Origin: JBBSEZ01 sp038239195
GTDB taxonomy: Bacteria > Planctomycetota > Planctomycetia > Gemmatales > Gemmataceae
Direction of reading: 5' to 3'
Length of the DNA stretch: 10,920 bases
Assembly (NCBI GenBank): GCA_038239195.1
Contig: JBBSEZ010000343.1
Coordinates: 1 to 10,920 of the forward strand
This document shows, piece after piece, positions 6,281 to 10,920 of the stretch. Below the pieces are notes generated by a model, which ran no database searches, was not told where the DNA came from, and was given only the letters and a program-made list of their open reading frames with translations. The translations under genes were made by a program, and so were the position numbers. Each line of letters starts with the position of its first letter. Positions within the stretch are counted from its first letter, which is position 1.

Positions 6281-7273
6281 TCAGCGCTTCGCGGGTGAAG
6301 CCTGGGCTGCCTTCCCCTTTGTCCCGGGCGACTTAACCTGAGCCTTGCGGCGGTCCATGACTTCCTTGACCTGCAAGGCCGCCGGCCCGAGCAGGATGAC
6401 GAAGATGCAGGGGAAGAGGAACAGCATCGTCGGGAGCAACACGCGAGCGCCGGCCTGCTGGGCGCGCTCCTCGGCCTGCTGAGAGCGGCGATAGCGCTGG
6501 AGCTCGGCCTGCGAGCGCAGCGCTTTGACCAGGCTGGCCCCCAGGCGCTCGGCCTGATCGACGACCGAGGCGAGGGCACTGACTTCGTCCAGGTCGGAGC
6601 GCTCGGCGAAGCCGCGCAGCGCCTCGCCCAGGGAGCGCCCCAACTGCATCTCGCGCTGAACCATGCGCAGCTCGAAGCCCAGCAGAGGGTGGCTGGCGCG
6701 CACCTCGTCCGCCACCAGGCGAAAGGCCGCCCCGAGGCTCACCCCCGCCTCCAGACAAAGCACCAGCACGTCGAGCACGTCGGGCAGGCCGCGACGCAGG
6801 GCCCGGTGGCGCCGCTTTTTGGCCCCGTCCAACCAGAAACTTGGGCCGAGCAGCCCGCCCAGGCTCAGCACCGCCCCGCCCGCGACGGCGTAGGTCATGG
6901 GCGCCCCCGCCAGCCCCGCTCCAAGCCCCACCACCCAGGGCGCGAACAGCAGGAAGGCCTTGGCGCTCACGTAGACGACCATCGCCTGCCGGCGGTACAG
7001 CCCGGCCTGCCACAGCCGCGCCTGGAGCCGAGTGCGCTGTTCGGAGGTGGTCGGCAGGAACGGCGCCGCCACGCCCGGTAGGGCCAAGCGGGCCAGTCGC
7101 CCCAGGGACGGCGTGGCGGGCTCGCTGGCCGGCGCCCCCCGGCCCGTCAGCCCCAGCAGTCGCCCGTCGAGCCGGCGCGAGCGCCGCCCCAGGTGGAACA
7201 CCAATCCGGCCAGCGCCGCGCTGACGAGAAGGAAGACGGCCCCGGTGAATAGCGTGCTCGCCCCCATGCTCAC
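6281..7273 (-). CDS. tadC: Tad pilus inner-membrane platform protein TadC
   Basis: A 330-residue T2SSF-family protein that forms the inner-membrane platform of the pilus machine with TadB, on which the CpaF ATPase acts. Membrane segments are visible at about 8-28, 97-121, 125-146 and 277-300. The T2SSF core (about 160-275) begins with the signature LPDVLDVLVLCLEAGVSLGAAF and includes a long helical stretch with ERSDLDEVSALASVVDQAERLG. The tail from about 303 is lysine-rich and probably cytoplasmic. The GTG start at 7273 has a perfect GGAGG (+ strand cctcc at 7280-7284) 6 nt upstream; the ATG two codons later (7267) is the alternative. Only one base separates it from the tadB stop, so translation is likely coupled and the two subunits made in step. 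Confidence 0.93.
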   Translation of the reverse strand: MSMGASTLFTGAVFLLVSAALAGLVFHLGRRSRRLDGRLLGLTGRGAPASEPATPSLGRLARLALPGVAAPFLPTTSEQRTRLQARLWQAGLYRRQAMVVYVSAKAFLLFAPWVVGLGAGLAGAPMTYAVAGGAVLSLGGLLGPSFWLDGAKKRRHRALRRGLPDVLDVLVLCLEAGVSLGAAFRLVADEVRASHPLLGFELRMVQREMQLGRSLGEALRGFAERSDLDEVSALASVVDQAERLGASLVKALRSQAELQRYRRSQQAEERAQQAGARVLLPTMLFLFPCIFVILLGPAALQVKEVMDRRKAQVKSPGTKGKAAQASPAKR

Positions 7274-7274
7274 C

Positions 7275-8231
7275 TCATTCCTCCGCCCTGCTGGCGGCGC
7301 GCACCCACAGGGAGCCCACGAGCAGCGAGGCCCCCGTTCCCACCAGGAGCCAGGGGTGCTGCCACATCAGTCGCACGTAGCCCGGCTTCACCACCCACAG
7401 CACGCCAAAGATCACCGGCGGCAGGGCGACCAGGATGGTCGCCTGGAGGCGGCCCTCCGCCGTGAGCGCACGCAAGCGGAGGCGCGCTCGCAGTCGCGCG
7501 CGCCCCGTGGCGCCGAGCTCGTCGAGCAGCACGGCCACGTTGCCGCCCGTCTGCTGTTGGATCGCCATCGCCGTGGCGAAGACCCGCAACTCGGACAGCC
7601 CGGTGCGCCGGGCCAGGTCCTGGTAGGCGATTTCGGGCGGGAGGCCCAGGTTCTGCTGCTCGCGGCAGCAGGCGAGCTCCGCGGCGATGGGAGGGCGGAA
7701 GTCCCGCGCCGCGGCCTGGAGGGCCTGCGGAAGCGTGTGCCCCGCCCGAAGCACGCGCGCCATGGCGTCGAACACGTCGGGCAACTGAGCGCTCATCTTG
7801 TCCGCCCGCCCGCGCCGACGCGCGATCGCATAAAGCAAGGGGAGCGCGGCCCCCACAGGGGCCACCAGGGGCGCCACCCAGGCCCGCTTCAAGAACGCGC
7901 CCGCCAGGGCGCCCGAGAGCAGGCCCGCGCCCACCATCAGCGCCAGGAAGTGCCGCGGGGCCAGTTCGAGCCCGGCCTGCTCCAGCAGGATCGCCAGCCG
8001 CGCCTTCCACCCCGGCCGCTCCTCGGAATCTTCGAGCTCGGCCGCCAGCCGCCCCAGGTCCTTGAACAGCGGTGACTGCCTTGCCCGCTCGCGCTGCCGG
8101 CGCACGAACTCCCCGTCCATCCGCTCGTCGAGCCGCTTGTCGCGCAGCCAAAGGTCCGACGCCAGCGAGTACAGCCCCGCCAGCCCGAACGTAAACGCCA
8201 GGAACAGCAGCAGCAGCGACACGGTGCCCAT
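7275..8231 (-). CDS. tadB: Tad pilus inner-membrane platform protein TadB
   Basis: A 318-residue T2SSF-family partner of TadC. Membrane segments are visible at about 4-24, 93-113, 118-137, 263-281 and 293-311. A charged cytoplasmic loop (28-90) includes the platform-type helix WKARLAILLEQAGLELAPRHF. The core starts at LPDVFDAMARVLRAGHTLPQAL (150-171) and runs through NLGLPPEIAYQDLARRTGLSELRVFATAMAIQQQTGGN, which is typical TadB wording. The ATG at 8231 has AAGGGGG (8240-8246 on the - strand) 8 nt upstream. It begins 31 bp after the cpaF stop. Gene order cpaF-tadB-tadC is the standard tad order, which supports the assignment of this protein as TadB and the next as TadC. Confidence 0.93.
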   Translation of the reverse strand: MGTVSLLLLFLAFTFGLAGLYSLASDLWLRDKRLDERMDGEFVRRQRERARQSPLFKDLGRLAAELEDSEERPGWKARLAILLEQAGLELAPRHFLALMVGAGLLSGALAGAFLKRAWVAPLVAPVGAALPLLYAIARRRGRADKMSAQLPDVFDAMARVLRAGHTLPQALQAAARDFRPPIAAELACCREQQNLGLPPEIAYQDLARRTGLSELRVFATAMAIQQQTGGNVAVLLDELGATGRARLRARLRLRALTAEGRLQATILVALPPVIFGVLWVVKPGYVRLMWQHPWLLVGTGASLLVGSLWVRAASRAEE

Positions 8232-8262
8232 CGCGGTTTCCCCCTTGCCTCGTCTGGGTTGC

Positions 8263-9684
8263 TCAAGGCTCTCGGAAGGTGCTGGGGCGCGCGCGCCGGG
8301 GCGGCTCGGCGCCCTGCCCCGCGGCCCAGGCCGGCGGACGCGCCTCGAACGGGGCCGGGCGCTGCTCGAACAACTCGGGTGGCAGGACGACCCCTGCGGC
8401 CGCGAGTCGCTCGAGGCAGGCGGGCCGGTTCCCCGTCGTGTAGAAATGCCCGCGGGCCACGCCGTCGGGCCCCACTCCGGTCTGCTTGAAGCCGAAGAGG
8501 TCTTGCATCGAGAGCGCGTTCTCCTCCATGCCGGTGATCTCGGACACCTTTACGATTTTGCGCTGCCCGCCCTGGAGGCGCGACGCCTGGACGACGAGGT
8601 GGATCGCCGAGGCGATCTGTTTGCGGATGATCCAGAGCGGCAGGTCGAGCCCCGCCATGCTGCACATCATCTCCAGCCGACTCACGGCGTCGCGCGTTTC
8701 GTTGGCGTGGACGGTCGTCATGCTGCCGTCGTGCCCGGTGTTCATGCCCTGGAGCATGTCGAGGGCCTCGGGCCCGCGGCACTCGCCGACAATGATCCGG
8801 TCGGGCCGCATCCGCAGCGCGTTGCGCACCAGGTCGCGCGTCGTCACGAGCCCGGGGCCCTCGATGCTGGCCGGGCGCGTCTCCATGCGGGCGACGTGGG
8901 GCTGCTGGAGGCGCAGTTCGGCGGCGTCCTCGATGGTGACGACGCGTTCGTGGTGGGGGATCGACGCGGAGAGGGCGTTGAGCAGGGTCGTCTTGCCACT
9001 GCCGGTGCCGCCCGAGATCAGCAGGTTCACGCGCGCCTTGACGCAGGTGGACAGGAACTGGGCCATCTCCGGCGTGAGCGAGCCGCGCGCCACCAGGTCG
9101 GCGAGCAGCATCGGCCGACTGCCGAAGCGGCGGATCGACACCAGGGTGCCGTCGAGCGCCAGGGGCGAGACCACGGCGTTGATGCGACTGCCGTCGGGCA
9201 GCCGGGCATCGACCATGGGGCTGGTTTCATCGACGCGGCGGCCGACGCGGGCGACGATGCGCTGGACGATCTGGCGCAGGTGCTGGTCGTCGTGAAAGGA
9301 GGCGAGGGCCGGCTCGAGCCGACCCTGGCGTTCGACGTAGACCGCCTTGGGGCCGTTGATCAGGATGTCGGTGATGGTCGGGTCGCGCATCAAGGCCTCG
9401 AGCGGGCCGAGGCCAAACGTCTCATCGAGTACCTCGTTGACCAGGCGCTCGCGGTCGCGCAGGCTGAGCAGGTCGGCGCTGTGCTGACACAGCCGCTCGG
9501 CCGCACGGCGCACCTCGAGTCGCAGTTCGGCCTCGCTGTGCCGCCCCACGGCAGCAGGGTCCATGCCGGTGATGAGCTGCGCGTGGAGCTCTTTCTTGAA
9601 GAGCAGAAAGCGCTCGTCGGCGCCTCCGAGGCGCTCGCCCGAGGAAGGCGCGGACAGCGCCTCGGTGGAGGGGGGTCGGGACAC
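8263..9684 (-). CDS. cpaF: Tad secretion ATPase CpaF/TadA
   Basis: A 473-residue hexameric type II/IV secretion ATPase that powers Flp pilus assembly at the cytoplasmic side of the inner membrane. The N-terminal helical region (about 22-95) is followed by the N-terminal ATPase subdomain, with DPTITDILINGP (101-112) and RLPDGSRINAVVSPLAL. The catalytic core has Walker A GGTGSGKT (225-232), the Asp box IEDAAEL (251-257), Walker B RIIVGECRG (297-305 region, with catalytic E301) and the His box GHDGSMTTVHANE (318-330). All motifs are intact. The C-terminus (about 440-473) is a Pro/Arg/Ala-rich tail that is probably disordered. The GTG start at 9684 has GGAG (+ strand ctcc at 9692-9695) 7 nt upstream, and lies 37 bp after the cpaE stop. 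The frame is open far upstream into cpaE, but there it is only a shadow. The length is usual for the family. Confidence 0.95.
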   Translation of the reverse strand: MSRPPSTEALSAPSSGERLGGADERFLLFKKELHAQLITGMDPAAVGRHSEAELRLEVRRAAERLCQHSADLLSLRDRERLVNEVLDETFGLGPLEALMRDPTITDILINGPKAVYVERQGRLEPALASFHDDQHLRQIVQRIVARVGRRVDETSPMVDARLPDGSRINAVVSPLALDGTLVSIRRFGSRPMLLADLVARGSLTPEMAQFLSTCVKARVNLLISGGTGSGKTTLLNALSASIPHHERVVTIEDAAELRLQQPHVARMETRPASIEGPGLVTTRDLVRNALRMRPDRIIVGECRGPEALDMLQGMNTGHDGSMTTVHANETRDAVSRLEMMCSMAGLDLPLWIIRKQIASAIHLVVQASRLQGGQRKIVKVSEITGMEENALSMQDLFGFKQTGVGPDGVARGHFYTTGNRPACLERLAAAGVVLPPELFEQRPAPFEARPPAWAAGQGAEPPRRARPSTFREP

Positions 9685-9721
9685 GGCGGGGCTCCGGTTG
9701 TGGGGAAGGGGAAGAGAACGC

Positions 9722-10825
9722 TCAAGCCTCGACGGCACCGAGGCTGCGAGCGAGCTGGGTGAGGCTGCGGGACACTTTCGCGGAGGGGCTGTCGAGGACG
9801 ACGGGCACCCCGTGATTGTTGGCGTGGTTGACCGCCTTGGGGTCGTCGGGGACGCAGTGAAAGATCTTTGCCTCGAGCGCCTGCTCGGCCTTGGCGACAG
9901 GCACCTCGCGCGGTTGCCCGTGGCGATTGACCACCAGGCGCACGCGCTCGGCGGGCACCCCCAGACCGACAAGATACTCGAGAGCGCGGCGGGCGTTGCG
10001 CAGGCAGGTGAAGTCGAGCCGGAACACGAGGAGGACGACGTCGGCCTGGCGCAGCACCTGGGCCTGCTCCTCCCGGTAGGTGTGGTCGAGATCGACGACG
10101 ACGTGGGAGAACATCGCCGTGCCGAGCGCGAGCGCCTGACGCACCCCCTCGGGCGTGACGTAAGAAACGTCGGCCAGCGCGTGGGGCGGGGCCAGGAGCT
10201 TGACCCCACTGGCGTGGGCCGCGAGCGAGCGTTGCAGCATGGTCCGGTCGAGCTGCCCGCTCTGTTGGCAGAGGTTCGCGAGGGTGAAGGACGGCTTCAA
10301 GTCGAGCAACGCGGCCGTGTCGCCCGCCTCCAGCTTCAGGTCGATCAGCAACGCTCCCTCGCCCTTGGCTTCCTGGGCGAGCACCGTCGCCAGATTGACC
10401 GCGAGCGTGCTAGACCCACTCCCGCCGCTAGGCGCCAGGACGGCGACCAGGCGCCCGGCCTTGGCCCCTCTCTCGTGTTGCATTCGGCGCAATCCCGAGG
10501 CCAACTCGGCCTCCAGGTCGCCCTCGTCGAGGTAATCGGCGGCCCCGCCCCTCAGCGCTCGCAGCACCACCCGGGCATCGACCACCGGCCCCACGACGAG
10601 CACGGGGGCCTGGGTGTGGGGCCGCAGCGCCTCCAGGATCGTCGAAACGCGCCCTGGCTCAGGCGAGAGCGCCACCACCAACTCGGGGTTGAAGTGGGCG
10701 GCGTACTGCCCCGCCAGGTCGGGCGCGACCACGTGGGTCGCGGGGCAATCGTAGCCGTGCCGGCCCAGCACCTCCCGGACGCGCTGTCCCAACGCGTCGT
10801 TTGTGCTGACGATCAAGGCGGCCAT
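9722..10825 (-). CDS. cpaE: CpaE/TadZ-like pilus localisation ATPase with degenerate receiver domain
   Basis: A 367-residue MinD/ParA-superfamily protein of the CpaE/TadZ type, known in other bacteria to place the Tad machine at its site in the cell. Residues 1-115 form a receiver-like domain in which the usual phospho-acceptor region reads PELVVALSPEPG, with no aspartate, so it is probably not phosphorylated. The ATPase domain starts at GRLVAVLAPSGGSGSSTLAVNL (124-145). Its P-loop has serine in place of both lysines of the deviant Walker A motif (KGGxGKS/T). Then come LLIDLKLEAGD (159-169, the strand with D162) and the Walker B-like VVVDLDHTY (242-250). The C-terminal part has RLVVNRHG and the IFHCVPDDPKAVNHANNHG region typical of CpaE. 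ATG 10825 has GGAGGA (10832-10837) 6 nt upstream. This is the first tad gene in the window and is preceded by a nested dyad. Confidence 0.92.
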   Translation of the reverse strand: MAALIVSTNDALGQRVREVLGRHGYDCPATHVVAPDLAGQYAAHFNPELVVALSPEPGRVSTILEALRPHTQAPVLVVGPVVDARVVLRALRGGAADYLDEGDLEAELASGLRRMQHERGAKAGRLVAVLAPSGGSGSSTLAVNLATVLAQEAKGEGALLIDLKLEAGDTAALLDLKPSFTLANLCQQSGQLDRTMLQRSLAAHASGVKLLAPPHALADVSYVTPEGVRQALALGTAMFSHVVVDLDHTYREEQAQVLRQADVVLLVFRLDFTCLRNARRALEYLVGLGVPAERVRLVVNRHGQPREVPVAKAEQALEAKIFHCVPDDPKAVNHANNHGVPVVLDSPSAKVSRSLTQLARSLGAVEA

Positions 10826-10831
10826 GAGCAG

Positions 10832-10837
10832 TCCTCC
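10832..10837 (-). promoter_or_regulatory. Shine-Dalgarno GGAGGA of cpaE
   Basis: GGAGGA on the - strand ends 6 nt before the ATG at 10825. It fixes the cpaE start; the frame is open 28 codons further upstream but without such a site. It directly follows the dyad at 10840-10870, so folding or protein binding there could mask it (inference). Confidence 0.8.
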
Positions 10838-10839
10838 GT

Positions 10840-10870
10840 GGGCCCGGCTGTTTCGCGAAAGGGCGGGCCC
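10840..10870 (-). promoter_or_regulatory. Nested inverted repeat in the cpaE leader
   Basis: The outer arms GGGCCCG (10840-10846) and CGGGCCC (10864-10870) are perfect reverse complements. They flank the perfect 10-bp palindrome TTTCGCGAAA (10851-10860), and the two dyads share nearly the same centre (10855 and 10855.5). The element ends three bases from the GGAGGA ribosome site. It could be an operator for a dimeric regulator of the tad operon, an RNA stem-loop controlling cpaE translation, or the end of an upstream gene's terminator. There is no T-tract, which weakens the terminator reading. GC-rich arms can also arise by chance. Confidence 0.45.
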
Positions 10871-10920
10871 GCGCCGGCGGCCCCCGCGCTGATGTGCCGG
10901 CCCCCTCACGGCGCCGAACG
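10871..10920. other. Right-edge segment upstream of cpaE leader
   Basis: This is GC-rich sequence with no gene that can be shown. On the - strand a reading frame entering from the right edge meets a TGA at 10906-10908, which could be the end of an upstream tad gene (such as rcpC/cpaB or a secretin gene). Only four codons are in view, so this cannot be tested here. Confidence 0.2.

Noticed and set aside
4047..6298. Long + strand open frames (4047-5099 and 5354-6298) opposite tadG and the pseudopilins
   Set aside because: They are shadows of GC-rich - strand genes that have family signatures and ribosome sites; the + frames have neither.
7032..8075. 347-codon + strand open frame opposite tadC and tadB
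   Set aside because: It crosses the tadB/tadC junction antisense, has no recognisable motif, and has shadow-like composition.
8202..8219. Short run of CAG-type triplets near the tadB start
   Set aside because: It encodes leucines of the first membrane helix (- strand CTG codons). It is too short to be a meaningful repeat.
8062..9762. 566-codon open frame on the + strand opposite tadB and cpaF
   Set aside because: It is antisense to two clear tad genes and spans their junction. Its translation is rich in His, Gly, Arg and Asp, as expected of a GC-rich shadow, with no domain.
9685..10209. Extension of the cpaF frame by 175 codons upstream into cpaE
   Set aside because: The added part is a Ser/Arg/Pro-rich shadow of cpaE. 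The GTG at 9684 has a proper ribosome site and gives the usual family length.
1..10920. CRISPR arrays, tRNA or rRNA genes, complete insertion sequences
   Set aside because: I saw no regularly spaced repeats, no cloverleaf-like or rRNA-like stretch, and no transposase with paired terminal repeats within the window.

Overview
The window comes from a high-GC bacterium and has two blocks that face each other. The left block (about 136-3887, + strand) is a cluster of two-component signalling genes. The right block (3936-10825, - strand) is one compact seven-gene tad (tight adherence / Flp-type pilus) operon. The mix fits a Planctomycetota-like lineage: Rcp1-type and REC-fused kinases, a C-terminal Cys4 module after REC-GAF, and a TadG-like protein with a glycine-rich beta-type tail. 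That taxonomic guess is inference; no RNA gene or other taxonomic marker is present.

Left block. Positions 1-135 hold no gene I can support. A 3'-terminal remnant of a phytochrome-class histidine kinase follows (136-330). It keeps only the C-terminal part of the ATPase domain and overlaps by ATGA the start of an intact Rcp1-type single-domain response regulator (327-773). One base later begins a REC-PAS-HisKA-HATPase-REC hybrid histidine kinase (775-2703). After 71 bp comes a REC-GAF protein ending in a CxxC/CxxC module (2775-3887). The N-terminal REC domains of the last two proteins are clearly recent relatives. No DNA-binding output domain is visible, so outputs probably run through protein contacts or through genes outside the window.

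Right block, in transcription order: cpaE/tadZ-like ATPase (10825-9722), cpaF/tadA secretion ATPase (9684-8263), tadB (8231-7275) and tadC (7273-6281) inner-membrane platform proteins, two TadE-type pseudopilins (6253-5840 and 5794-5351), and a TadG-like protein (5339-3936). Gaps are 1-45 bp and nearly every gene has a good Shine-Dalgarno sequence, three of them before GTG or TTG starts, so this reads as one transcription unit. The major pilin (flp), prepilin peptidase (tadV/cpaA), secretin (rcpA/cpaC) and rcpC/cpaB are not in the window and would be expected upstream, beyond 10920, or elsewhere. The two blocks converge on a 48-bp gap at 3888-3935.

The points most worth a second look are: the truncated kinase and its abrupt homology junction; the shared REC cassette; the Cys4 C-terminal module; the CpaE P-loop in which both lysines are replaced; the TadG-like protein without a von Willebrand domain; and a nested dyad in the cpaE leader. 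I found no convincing wholly new system. The tad operon is a recognisable machine with some lineage-specific parts.
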